DNA of 21,461 bases from Rikenellaceae bacterium. Lineage in GTDB: Bacteria > Bacteroidota > Bacteroidia > Bacteroidales > UBA932. The notes beneath the pieces were generated by a model. The model made no database searches, was not told where the DNA came from, and worked only from the letters and a program-made list of their open reading frames with translations. Position 1 is the stretch's first letter. Each line of letters begins with the position of its first letter. The position numbers and the translations under genes are program-made. Positions 1-7,795 of this stretch are shown one piece after another. Where the stretch lies: NCBI GenBank assembly GCA_900769905.1, contig CAAGIL010000114.1, positions 1 to 21,461 on the forward strand, written 5' to 3'.

Positions 1-3000
1 ATAGTCTTAAGCATCTCAGCCACAGCCGCTTCCAGCTGCTTGTCCTCTCCCCTGAGGATGGAGGCCGGGTCGTTGTAAACTTCGATGTCCGGCTCTATCT
101 GGTGGTTCTCAATGAAGCACTTCTCGGCTACCGACCAGGTCCCGACCTGAGGTATGCCGAAGACAAGCGTGTTGTCTATGAGGGTCTCCCACCATACCGC
201 TGTCATTGTACCAGGTACAGGTGCGCCTATGAGCTTGCCTATTCCCAGCATCTTGTAGGCGTATGGGGTGCCTGAGGCGTCGGAGTAATTGTCCTCGCCC
301 ACAAGCATGCAGGAAGGCTTGTTCCACTTGGTGAACGGCTCGTCGCCTATGTACTGTCCGCGAGGGATGTACTGGTTGTAGAGGGTGCCGCCCAGGAAGG
401 TGATGATGTCATCGTGGAGCCAGCCGCCTCCGTTGTGGCGCGTGTCCACAATCAGCGCTTCGCACTTGCGGTACTTGCCCAGGGCTTTGGAGAACATCTC
501 CCTGAAACTTGGGGAATCCATTCCCTCGATGTGGACGTAACCCACTCTGCCTCCGGAAAGTTCCTCCACCATCTTCTCTCTCTGGCGTACCCACCTGCGG
601 TAGAGGTTGTTGCTTTCGGAGCCGGATGGGGTGACGAAGAGTTCCTCGCTCTTGCGCTCCCCGCCCTTGCGTACGCATATTGCTATGCGCTTGCCTGACT
701 TGTCGTCGAGCAGCGCGAGTTTGTCCTCGCCAGCCTTGAGCTCGTGTCCTTCAATTGACTCGATTATGTCTCCCGCCTTGATTTCAGGGTCTGCGTATGA
801 GAGCACTCCTCCCGGGAGCACTTCCTTGATGCGCAGGCCGTCGCCCGTGTAGTTCTCGTCATAAAGTACGCCGAGGTAGCCCCTGTTGCGGGAGGACGGA
901 TACCTGTACCTGGCTCCGGTGTGGGAGCCGTTGAGCTCTCCGAGCATCTCGGAGAGGAGGTCCTGGAAGTCGAAGTTGTTGTTGATGTGAGGGAGGAAGG
1001 CAGCGTAGTTGTCGTGGTAGTAGTCCCAATCCGTGCCGTGCAGGTCCTCGGTGTAGAACTTCTCCTTGACCTGCTTCCATATATGCTCGAACATATATGC
1101 CCTTTCCTGCTCCGGCTTGTACTCGAATTCGCCCGCGTAGCTGATGTATTCGAGCTTGCCGCCAGGGAGGGAGAGTTTGGCTATGCCGCGTCCGGAGAGT
1201 GCGTAGAGGCACTTGCCGTCTTCGGACGGGATGAAGCTGCCTGATACGCCCTTTGTGAGCACGCTCACACTGCCTTCCTGGAGATCCCTGACGCAAAGGT
1301 CGTAACCCTTCTCCAGCCTCTGGGTGAAGTAGAGCTTCTTGCCGTCCGGGCTGAGGTAGTGGTCGCCCATCATATTGGAGTTCGGGGTCAGCCTGCGTAT
1401 GCGGTCGTCGCGCGCGTCGAGCTGGAGTTCTAGCTTCTCCACGCGCTTCTTTGCCTTGTCGAGGGAGTCCTTCTTCTCCTCTTTCTTCTCTGCCTTGACT
1501 TCCTTGTCGCTCTTGAGCAGTTCGGCTATGCTCAGATCTTCCTTGCTGCGGCCGAATTCGGAGTAGGACTTCGCGTCGAAGAACATGATGAAGATGTCGC
1601 TCTCGGCGCCCCAGCTTCCGTGGCTGCGGTAGCCGTTCTTGTCTGATTCCCAGGTCATTGCCTTGCCTCCAAGCGCCCACTTGAAGTTGCCGTCGGAGTA
1701 GCCGCTGCGGGTGAGGTTGGTGATTTCGCCGCTCTCTATGTCGATGAGCGCCACGTCAGCGTTGTTCCAGCCTCCGTCAGCCTGCCAGTTGCAGAGTATG
1801 TAGTGGCTGTCGGGACTCCACTCGAATCCCTGGTCTCCGTCGCTGTAGGAGTAGTTCACTCCCTTGAAGAGCGATTTTTCTTTGCCGCTCTTTATATTCT
1901 TGATTACCAGCTCTGTGCGGTCGCGGTAATAGGCTACCCACTTGCCGTCAGGGGATACGTCAGGCTGGAAACAGGTTTCGCCAGGGGTGGATACAAGCTC
2001 CTCCTTGATGCAGGTGGCGTAGGTGAAGAGCTTGTCTTCCTTGCGCTCGAGGGAACTCTTCCATACGCCCCAGTGTCCGTTGCGCTCGGCTGAGTAGTAG
2101 AGCTCGCGTCCGTCAGGGGAGAACTCCACGTTGCGCTCCTGCTCCGGGGTGTTGGTGATGCGGCGGGTGGTGCGGTAATCGGCTGAGGTGACGTAAACAT
2201 CTCCCCTGAGCACTATTGCCATCTCCTTGCCGTCCGGGGACACGGCCAGCGAACTTGCCCCGCCGCTGAGGTCCATCTTCTGCAGCTTGCGCTCGCTCTC
2301 GTCACGCTTGAGGCTGATTTCCAACTTCTTGGGCTCTCCTCCTTCGCGCAGGGTGTATATGTCTCCGTTGCAGGAGTAGGCCAGAAGACCGTCTTTGGAA
2401 ACGGAGAGGAAGCGCACCGGGTTGCGGGTTTCGAAACTCAGCTGAATGCTGCTTCCGGGATTGGAGAGGCTGCTGCGGTAGATGTTCGAGGTCTTGCCGT
2501 CCCTCTCGCTGAGGTAGTAGAAAGTGTCTCCGTCGGCTGCGAATACCGGGTTACGGTCCTCGCCCTTGAAGTCGCTGAGCTTGGTGAACTTGCCCTCGGG
2601 ACTGATGCTCAGACCTGCGCCGGAAGCCGGGACATAGCTCCAGATGTCGCGGGTGACGGATGAGGTATGGTGCTTGCGCAGGGCATCCTCGTAACCTTTG
2701 TAATCTTCGTACAGTATTGTACCTGAATTATTTACGCTTAAGGCTGACATCGGAAGGGAGGTGACGAGCTGCGGGATGCCTCCTTCGCTGCTGCACCGGT
2801 AGAGCTGCGAACTGCCCGGGAAGCCGTCGTAATTGTCGCTGACAAGAGCTGCGTTGTAGGCGCTGAAAAGCACCGTGCCGTCTTCGAGCACTGCAAGAGG
2901 GGTTTCGTTGCCGGGAAGGCTGGTAAGCCGCTTGAGGCCGCCTCCGCCGGCGGAGCAGATGTAGAGGTCCTTGCTGCCTTCCCTGTAGGAAGCGAAGACT

Positions 3001-3236
3001 ATGCTCTTGCCGTCGGCTGTCCACAGAGGCTCGGAGTCATAGGCTGAATTGGAAGTGAGCTGGACTGCCTCTCCGCCTTGCGTGCTGACTGTGTAGATGT
3101 CTCCCATATAGCTGAAAGCCAGGGACTTTCCGTCAGGGGAGATGCTGTTTCTGCGAATCCAGGATGGATTCTGGGCTGCGGCGCTGAGACTGATTGTGAG
3201 CAGGAGCGCTGCAACAGATGTTCTTGAGAATGACAT
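1..3236 (-). CDS. Tricorn-like S41 family peptidase, 3' end cut by window edge
   Basis: Exported serine protease of the tricorn/S41 type, expected to trim peptides in the periplasm. The ATG at 3236 opens a signal peptide (MSFSRTSVAALLLTISLSAAAQ). Repeated blades of the form SPDGK followed by aromatic/hydrophobic residues (for example ISPDGKSLAFSYMGDIY, ADGKSIVFAS, FSPDGRELYYSAE) form two WD40-like propellers over roughly residues 25-700, separated by a Lys/Glu-rich linker (KEEKKDSLDKAKKRVEK). A PDZ-like stretch (YLGVLYDENYTGDGLRIKEV) follows, then the S41 core. Visible catalytic elements are S771-H772 (LNGSHTGAR), the oxyanion/substrate strand (LIVDTRHNGGGWLHDD) and the probable nucleophile S985 in EDNYSDASG, followed by ENHQIEPDI near the end. 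1078 residues are visible and the frame is still open at base 1, so only a short tail is missing. It is transcribed away from the M49-like gene. I saw no convincing -7 element for it in the gap. Confidence 0.93.
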   Translation of the reverse strand, partial: MSFSRTSVAALLLTISLSAAAQNPSWIRRNSISPDGKSLAFSYMGDIYTVSTQGGEAVQLTSNSAYDSEPLWTADGKSIVFASYREGSKDLYICSAGGGGLKRLTSLPGNETPLAVLEDGTVLFSAYNAALVSDNYDGFPGSSQLYRCSSEGGIPQLVTSLPMSALSVNNSGTILYEDYKGYEDALRKHHTSSVTRDIWSYVPASGAGLSISPEGKFTKLSDFKGEDRNPVFAADGDTFYYLSERDGKTSNIYRSSLSNPGSSIQLSFETRNPVRFLSVSKDGLLAYSCNGDIYTLREGGEPKKLEISLKRDESERKLQKMDLSGGASSLAVSPDGKEMAIVLRGDVYVTSADYRTTRRITNTPEQERNVEFSPDGRELYYSAERNGHWGVWKSSLERKEDKLFTYATCIKEELVSTPGETCFQPDVSPDGKWVAYYRDRTELVIKNIKSGKEKSLFKGVNYSYSDGDQGFEWSPDSHYILCNWQADGGWNNADVALIDIESGEITNLTRSGYSDGNFKWALGGKAMTWESDKNGYRSHGSWGAESDIFIMFFDAKSYSEFGRSKEDLSIAELLKSDKEVKAEKKEEKKDSLDKAKKRVEKLELQLDARDDRIRRLTPNSNMMGDHYLSPDGKKLYFTQRLEKGYDLCVRDLQEGSVSVLTKGVSGSFIPSEDGKCLYALSGRGIAKLSLPGGKLEYISYAGEFEYKPEQERAYMFEHIWKQVKEKFYTEDLHGTDWDYYHDNYAAFLPHINNNFDFQDLLSEMLGELNGSHTGARYRYPSSRNRGYLGVLYDENYTGDGLRIKEVLPGGVLSYADPEIKAGDIIESIEGHELKAGEDKLALLDDKSGKRIAICVRKGGERKSEELFVTPSGSESNNLYRRWVRQREKMVEELSGGRVGYVHIEGMDSPSFREMFSKALGKYRKCEALIVDTRHNGGGWLHDDIITFLGGTLYNQYIPRGQYIGDEPFTKWNKPSCMLVGEDNYSDASGTPYAYKMLGIGKLIGAPVPGTMTAVWWETLIDNTLVFGIPQVGTWSVAEKCFIENHQIEPDIEVYNDPASILRGEDKQLEAAVAEMLKT

Positions 3237-3271
3237 ATATTATTGAATTTATATCCTGTTTGACGAATTTC

Positions 3272-3283
3272 AATTGCGCAATT
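3272..3283. promoter_or_regulatory. 12-bp perfect palindrome upstream of the tricorn-like gene
   Basis: AATTGCGCAATT lies 36 bases before the tricorn-like start codon, within the divergent intergenic region. A second imperfect dyad (CTATTG at 3330-3335 and CAATAG at 3352-3357, 16 bases apart) lies just upstream of the opposite promoter. Either could be an operator. There is no direct evidence, and short palindromes occur by chance in AT-rich gaps. Confidence 0.25.
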
Positions 3284-3362
3284 TAGAAAATATCTACGAT
3301 AATTCAAACAGCACGGGTAAAAACGGGGACTATTGCTGCTATCGAAACAAACAATAGCAATC

Positions 3363-3395
3363 TTGGGCTAATTATTGATTTTGTTTATACCTTTG
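3363..3395 (+). promoter_or_regulatory. Bacteroidetes-type promoter for the M49-like gene
   Basis: A perfect TAnnTTTG -7 element (TACCTTTG, 3388-3395) lies 33 bases before the ATG at 3429. A TTG at 3363-3365, 22 bases upstream of the -7 box, can serve as the -33 element. The leader would be about 25 bases and AT-rich, which is usual for genes of this phylum that lack a Shine-Dalgarno sequence. Confidence 0.7.
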
Positions 3396-3428
3396 TGCTC
3401 CCAAATTGTGGTTAGTTTAGTTTAATTT

Positions 3429-5030
3429 ATGAAAAAAACCATTTTGATGGCAGCTGCGGCTGCCCTGGTTCTCGCAGCTTGCAGCGAGAAGAAAAACAAC
3501 AACGGCGATTTCGCCAGGTATGCAACAGTCAACATCGGTACGGAGAACAGCGCTTATATCGATGCTATTTCAATCTATGGAAAAGAGGTGCTCAACCTCT
3601 ATCGCTTTGCTGCAATGGAAGCCGACAACATCTACTGGAAGCAGGTGTTCGGTGACAAGCAGGCCCTCGAAAGCCTTGAAGACCCTCAGCAGCGTGAGTA
3701 TGCAATGATCAACTACGGCCCATGGGACAAGATCAGCGGCAAGAGCTTTGTAGAAGGCTTCTCCGATGAGCCGGCCGGACGGCTTTTCTACCCTTCCGAC
3801 ATGACTCAGAAGGAGTGGGAAGACTTCGGCGACCCGAACAAACTCAGCCCGTATACCCTTATCAGGAGAGACTTGGACGGTTCTCTGAAGACTGTATGGT
3901 ATCACGACGAATATAGGGATAACATAGACAATATCTGCGATTACCTCAAGGCGGCAGCGGACCTCACCATAGTTCCCAGCGTGAGGGAGTATCTGCTTGC
4001 AAAGATTGACGGTCTGCGCAGCGACTCATACGAACAAAGTGCAATCAAGTGGCTTGAGATGGGCGACAGCAAGATGGACCTCGTGCTCGGACCTAACGAG
4101 AGCAGCGATGACCATCTTCACGGCATCAAGCGCTCCTACAGCGCATATGTGGTGCTGAAGAACCTCGAACGCACCGAGCAGATGCGCAAGTTCAGCGCCA
4201 TGATGCCTGAGTTCCAGGCAAGCCTCCCTTGTGATGAGAAGTACAAGGGCTTCAATCCCGGAAGTGCTTCCACAATATACGTTTGCGATGCCCTCTATTA
4301 CGCCGGAGCTGCAAACTGCGGCATCAAGGACATTGCCATCAGCCTTCCATTTGATACCAAGGTGCAGGAAGAGATGGGCACACGATGCATTCTGATGCAG
4401 AATGTGATTGCATCCAAGTTCAACGGCATACTCATTCCAACTGCCGACCTCATCATCAGCGATGCCGACCGTGAGCATGTGAACGACAAGGCCTTTTTCT
4501 GGAATGTGGCTTTCCGCGAGGTTGCCCACGGACTCGGCGTAAAGACCACTACCAGCGGTCGTCCTGTTTCTGAAGCCCTTGACAATCAGGCGGATGTGAT
4601 TGAGGAGGTGAAGGCTCTCGCAATGGGTCCTTATTTCTCTGCCGATGTCATCAACAATTATGAGGTAAACGAAATCGTAACTGCAAAGGACTGCTATGCC
4701 ACCTTCCTCACTGCTCTTCTGCGCTCAGCCCGTTTCGGTACGGAGGAGAACGTGGGCAAGGCCAATGTCATCTGCTACAACTATCTCAAGCAGCGCGGGG
4801 CTTTCGAACGCCATCAGGACGGGTGCTATTACATCGATTACTCTGCCTTTGCCGAGGCGCTGAAGTCCCTTGTGACCGAAGTTCTCGAACTCCAGGGCAA
4901 CGGTGACTATCAGGCAGCCTCAGAGTTCGTACAGACCTACGAACTTCTTGACAAGGACCTCAATGCCGATGTCTTCAATATGATGCTCGAAGGCATTCCT
5001 GTTGACGTGAAATTCAATTTCGTATGGTAA
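3429..5030 (+). CDS. M49 (dipeptidyl-peptidase III-like) lipoprotein with degenerate zinc motif
   Basis: 533-residue lipoprotein with a clean lipobox (LVLAAC, Cys18), so it is predicted to be anchored in the outer membrane. The body resembles the Bacteroidetes M49-related zinc peptidases, which carry HEVAHGLG followed later by EEGKAD. Here the first motif reads R363-E-V-A-H367-G-L-G, with the first zinc-binding His replaced by Arg (codon CGC), and the second reads I391-E-E-V-K-A-L, keeping the two Glu but losing the final acidic residue. The rest of the frame is intact, with no stops or frameshifts. It is therefore probably a catalytically weakened or dead family member, perhaps a peptide-binding protein. 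A single CAC-to-CGC change would explain the first substitution. Its stop overlaps the start of the downstream transporter gene by 7 bases (ATGGTAA), so the two are translationally coupled. The family assignment comes from motif reading. M49 enzymes are often longer (about 650-700 residues). Confidence 0.8.
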   Translation: MKKTILMAAAAALVLAACSEKKNNNGDFARYATVNIGTENSAYIDAISIYGKEVLNLYRFAAMEADNIYWKQVFGDKQALESLEDPQQREYAMINYGPWDKISGKSFVEGFSDEPAGRLFYPSDMTQKEWEDFGDPNKLSPYTLIRRDLDGSLKTVWYHDEYRDNIDNICDYLKAAADLTIVPSVREYLLAKIDGLRSDSYEQSAIKWLEMGDSKMDLVLGPNESSDDHLHGIKRSYSAYVVLKNLERTEQMRKFSAMMPEFQASLPCDEKYKGFNPGSASTIYVCDALYYAGAANCGIKDIAISLPFDTKVQEEMGTRCILMQNVIASKFNGILIPTADLIISDADREHVNDKAFFWNVAFREVAHGLGVKTTTSGRPVSEALDNQADVIEEVKALAMGPYFSADVINNYEVNEIVTAKDCYATFLTALLRSARFGTEENVGKANVICYNYLKQRGAFERHQDGCYYIDYSAFAEALKSLVTEVLELQGNGDYQAASEFVQTYELLDKDLNADVFNMMLEGIPVDVKFNFVW

Positions 5031-6676
5031 GCGGAACTGCATATTCAATACTGCTCTTCGCTATTGTCATCACGGCCGGACTCTGCCTGGCGAAGCTCAA
5101 TTTCAAGGGTATCACCATAGGTTCCACCTGGATACTCTTCGTGGGCATAGTCATGGGCCACTTCGGTTTCCTCCCCAATGCCAGGGTATTGGATTTCATG
5201 AAGGACTTCGGCCTGATACTCTTCGTGTATTCAATAGGTCTGCAGGTTGGTCCGGGTTTCTTTTCCTCATTCAAGAACGGGGGAGTGAAGCTGAACCTGC
5301 TTGCTGTGGGACTTGTGCTCATGGCGGCAGTGACCGCTTTCGTGATACATCTCGTGAGCGGGGAGAGCCTTCAGACTATGGTCGGAGTGATGTCCGGAGC
5401 CGTTACCAACACCCCTGGACTGGGTGCCGCACAGCAGACCCTGATTGACGTGAAGGGTTCCGGCTCGGAGACTTCCGTGCTCGCCTCAGCGTACGCCGTA
5501 GCTTATCCTATAGGTGTGCTGGGCGTGCTGGCGCTGATGATTCTGCTCAAGGCTGTGTTCAAGGTTGACCTGGAAAAGGAAGCGAAGGAACTTGAGGCTC
5601 AGAGCTCCGGTGCTGACGGGGCTCGCCGCATGCACTGCGCCGTAAGCAATCCTGCAATTGTGGGAAAGCGCATTGCGGATGTGCTTGACGAAGAGCTCAA
5701 GAACGAAATGGTGATTTCCCGTATCATGAGGGGAGGGGAGGAGTTCGTGCCTACCCAGGACACCGTGCTCAAGGAAGGGGACAAGGTGCTGATTGTCACC
5801 ACCCAGAAATGTGTGGACAGAATCCGCATTGTCTTCGGTGCCGAGGTGCCAATGCATCTGGACGACTGGATCAAGGGCAGGAAAGGCGCACCTCAGCTCA
5901 AGAGGCTGGGCATTACCAAGACTGACCTTACAGGCAAGAAGCTCAGCGAAATACTTTTCAAAGTGCAGTACGCCGTCAGCGTGACCAGAGTCGTTCGTTC
6001 AGGTGTGGAGCTTGTGGCTTCTCCGGAGCTGCGCGTGCAGGTGGGTGACTATCTGCAGGTTGTGGGTGACAAGGAAGGTATCGATGCCATTGCGAAACTG
6101 GTAGGCAACAAGGCTTCCGCCCTGGACAAGCCGAATCTCTTGCCGATTTTCCTTGGTATTGCAATAGGTGTGGTGTTCGGCTGCATTCCAATAAGCATAC
6201 CGGGCATTCCTCAGCCTATCAAACTGGGACTGGCGGGAGGTCCGCTCATTATAGCAATCCTCATCAGCTGCTTCGGTCCGCGTGCGCACATTACCACCTA
6301 TACCACCCAGAGTGCGAATATGATGATACGTGAGATCGGCATTTCCTTCTTCCTCGCAGCCGTGGGACTCGGAGCCGGCAAGACTTTCGTCTCCTCCCTT
6401 ATGGCCGGAGGCTGGTGGTGGATACTTTATGGTGCCATCATCACCATAGTTCCGGTGCTGGTGATTTCCCTGCTAGCAAGATACGCTTTCAAGCTCAATT
6501 TCTACCAGATTTGCGGACTTGTTGCCGGCGGCACTACCAATCCTCCTGTCCTGGCCTTTGCCCAGAACGCTTATGGCAGCAAGCACGTATCCGTCAACTA
6601 TGCGACCGTTTATCCGCTCTCTATGTTTATGAGGGTGCTGGTTGCGCAGGTGATGATACTGCTGGCCGTAGCCTAG
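5024..6676 (+). CDS. AspT/YidE/YbjL-family putative transporter with two RCK_C domains
   Basis: 550-residue inner-membrane protein. It has two homologous membrane halves, residues 1-180 and about 370-550, each with several hydrophobic segments and a matching signature: TNTPGLGAAQ at 128-137 and TTNPPVLAFAQ in the second half. Between them lie two RCK_C (TrkA-C) regulatory domains, about residues 203-273 and 292-361, seen as repeated stretches of the type GKRIADVL...V.RI.RGGE...P....L.EGDKVLIV. The family includes the aspartate:alanine exchanger AspT and many uncharacterised paralogs, so the substrate cannot be named. The ATG at 5024 lies inside the last codons of the M49-like gene, giving a 7-base overlap and presumably co-translation. 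The stop TAG is part of a CTAG that is also the stop of a small gene on the other strand. A rho-independent terminator in the right orientation lies about 180 bases further on. Confidence 0.92.
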   Translation: MVSGTAYSILLFAIVITAGLCLAKLNFKGITIGSTWILFVGIVMGHFGFLPNARVLDFMKDFGLILFVYSIGLQVGPGFFSSFKNGGVKLNLLAVGLVLMAAVTAFVIHLVSGESLQTMVGVMSGAVTNTPGLGAAQQTLIDVKGSGSETSVLASAYAVAYPIGVLGVLALMILLKAVFKVDLEKEAKELEAQSSGADGARRMHCAVSNPAIVGKRIADVLDEELKNEMVISRIMRGGEEFVPTQDTVLKEGDKVLIVTTQKCVDRIRIVFGAEVPMHLDDWIKGRKGAPQLKRLGITKTDLTGKKLSEILFKVQYAVSVTRVVRSGVELVASPELRVQVGDYLQVVGDKEGIDAIAKLVGNKASALDKPNLLPIFLGIAIGVVFGCIPISIPGIPQPIKLGLAGGPLIIAILISCFGPRAHITTYTTQSANMMIREIGISFFLAAVGLGAGKTFVSSLMAGGWWWILYGAIITIVPVLVISLLARYAFKLNFYQICGLVAGGTTNPPVLAFAQNAYGSKHVSVNYATVYPLSMFMRVLVAQVMILLAVA

Positions 6677-6777
6677 CAGGCTGTTTCGCCGCTTTCGTCA
6701 AATTCAAGGTCGAAGTCGGAGATGAGTTGCTCTATCTCCACTGAGCTTTCAAGCCATATTTTGATTTCCTTACTCAT
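6673..6777 (-). CDS. Small acidic protein, 34 aa, unknown function
   Basis: An ATG at 6777 opens a 34-codon frame ending in TAG. The product begins MSKEIKIWLESSVEIEQL and continues with a strongly acidic half rich in Asp and Glu (including DFDLEFDESGE). It has no signal peptide or membrane segment, so it would be a soluble cytoplasmic peptide, probably helical at the N-terminus. The case for a real gene is a perfect TAnnTTTG element 46 bases upstream on the same strand, normal-looking codons, and an end that exactly meets the transporter gene: the palindrome CTAG supplies the TAG stop for both strands. I do not recognise the family. It could be a chance frame, because the same bases are predicted to be transcribed as the 3' untranslated region of the transporter mRNA. 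Confidence 0.5.
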   Translation of the reverse strand: MSKEIKIWLESSVEIEQLISDFDLEFDESGETAC

Positions 6778-6822
6778 GATATGAATGTTTTAATATCAAT
6801 ACTTGTACTTCGTTTACGGGTA

Positions 6823-6830
6823 CAAAGCTA
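6823..6830 (-). promoter_or_regulatory. Consensus -7 element for the 34-aa gene, with an inverted repeat just upstream
   Basis: On the minus strand the bases read TAGCTTTG, a perfect Bacteroidetes -7 box. Upstream of it, 6842-6856 is a TGTCAA-GTT-TTGACA inverted repeat (6-bp arms), which places a TTGAC at roughly the -30 position. The spacing of 14 bases from TTG to the -7 box is shorter than the usual 19-21. The repeat could be an operator or simply the loose -33 region. Confidence 0.5.
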
Positions 6831-6853
6831 AGGCTCAAAATTGTCAAGTTTTG

Positions 6854-6892
6854 ACACAGGAAAAATTTTTATGATTTTTTCCTGTGTTTTTT
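6854..6892 (+). terminator. Rho-independent terminator of the M49-like/transporter unit
   Basis: The arms ACACAGGAAAAA (6854-6865) and TTTTTCCTGTGT (6876-6887) form a 12-bp stem with a 10-base loop, followed directly by a T run and ATTTG. The U tract exists only in the plus direction. It therefore ends transcripts of the transporter about 180 bases past its stop, and does not obviously terminate the minus-strand hydrolase gene that ends at 6913. Confidence 0.75.
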
Positions 6893-6912
6893 ATTTGTAT
6901 GGAGTTCTGTGC

Positions 6913-7770
6913 TCAGCCGATTACCAGGCCGTCGTAGGCCGGGTGGACGTGAGGAGGGAGTTCGCGGGCGAAATCTTCGTATTTAGGCAGGAGGTGTGAG
7001 ATGTGGGTGATGTAGGACTCTCTGGCACCCACGCGCTCGAAGAACTGCAGACACTGCTCAAGGGACGGGTGGGAACGGTGTTCACCTATCTTGACGCAGC
7101 CGAGGGTAATGTATTCCACACCCTTGAGCTTTTCGTAATCTTCCTCGTCAATATGCTTAATGTCAGTGAGATAGGCTATGTTTCCGAAGCGGTAGCCCAG
7201 CACGCTGAGTTCGTTGCCGCTGAGATGCCAGCCCTGGATGGGCACGATTGTAGCCACGGCATCGGCGGCAGACTCCGGGGCATAGTGCCTGTAGCCGAAG
7301 CCCTTTTCCCAGATGAGTACCTCTTCGTTGGCGTTGGAATGAACCTGGAAGGGAGTCTTGCCGTCTATGGTATGTACCCTCCACTCGGGAGAACCGGGAT
7401 ATTTCTGCTCCGCAAAGGCGTAGCTGTATTCCTTTTTCAGGGATTCCACCACATACTGCTGGCAGTAGATGTTCACGGGATGCCTTTCCACGAGGTTGAA
7501 GGCCCTGATGTCATCCAGCCCGCCGGTGTGGTCCTTGTGGTTGTGGGTGAGCAGTATGGCGTCGAGGTGTCTTATGCCCTGCCTGAGCATCTGATAACGG
7601 AAATCCGGGCCTGCATCCACGAGTATGGTAAGGCCGCAATATTCGACGAGGACCGATGCCCTCAGACGTTTGTCACGCGGGTCGGCGGAACTGCAAACCG
7701 GGCAGTCGCATCCGATCATAGGCACGCCCTGGGAGGTGCCGGTGCCAAGAAAAGTCAATTTCGCTTTCAT
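6913..7770 (-). CDS. Metallo-beta-lactamase-fold hydrolase, PhnP-like
   Basis: 285-residue cytoplasmic metallo-hydrolase, likely a phosphodiesterase. The N-terminus has the LGTGTSQGVP turn followed by a cysteine cluster C21-D-C23-P-V-C26, the extra structural zinc site known in PhnP. The catalytic HxHxDH motif is LLTHNHKDHTGG (H76, H78, D80, H81). Later metal ligands are in AYLTDIKHI, EHRSHPS and ITHISHLLP. E. coli PhnP is a phosphoribosyl cyclic phosphate phosphodiesterase, but no phosphonate genes are seen here. In Bacteroidetes this protein is a common stand-alone enzyme, so the substrate is uncertain. It starts 25 bases after the recQ stop and is the last gene of the lysR-recQ unit. Confidence 0.92.
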   Translation of the reverse strand: MKAKLTFLGTGTSQGVPMIGCDCPVCSSADPRDKRLRASVLVEYCGLTILVDAGPDFRYQMLRQGIRHLDAILLTHNHKDHTGGLDDIRAFNLVERHPVNIYCQQYVVESLKKEYSYAFAEQKYPGSPEWRVHTIDGKTPFQVHSNANEEVLIWEKGFGYRHYAPESAADAVATIVPIQGWHLSGNELSVLGYRFGNIAYLTDIKHIDEEDYEKLKGVEYITLGCVKIGEHRSHPSLEQCLQFFERVGARESYITHISHLLPKYEDFARELPPHVHPAYDGLVIG

Positions 7771-7795
7771 CGGAGGGCAAAGATACGCAAAATAT

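Noticed and set aside
859..1680. Minus-strand frame of 273 codons rich in Arg and Pro
   Set aside because: It is an out-of-frame shadow inside the tricorn-like gene. The true frame shows the propeller and PDZ sequence in the same region.
6854..6892. Bidirectional terminator serving the minus-strand hydrolase gene as well
   Set aside because: On the minus strand the stem is followed by CAAAACTTGAC, not a U run.
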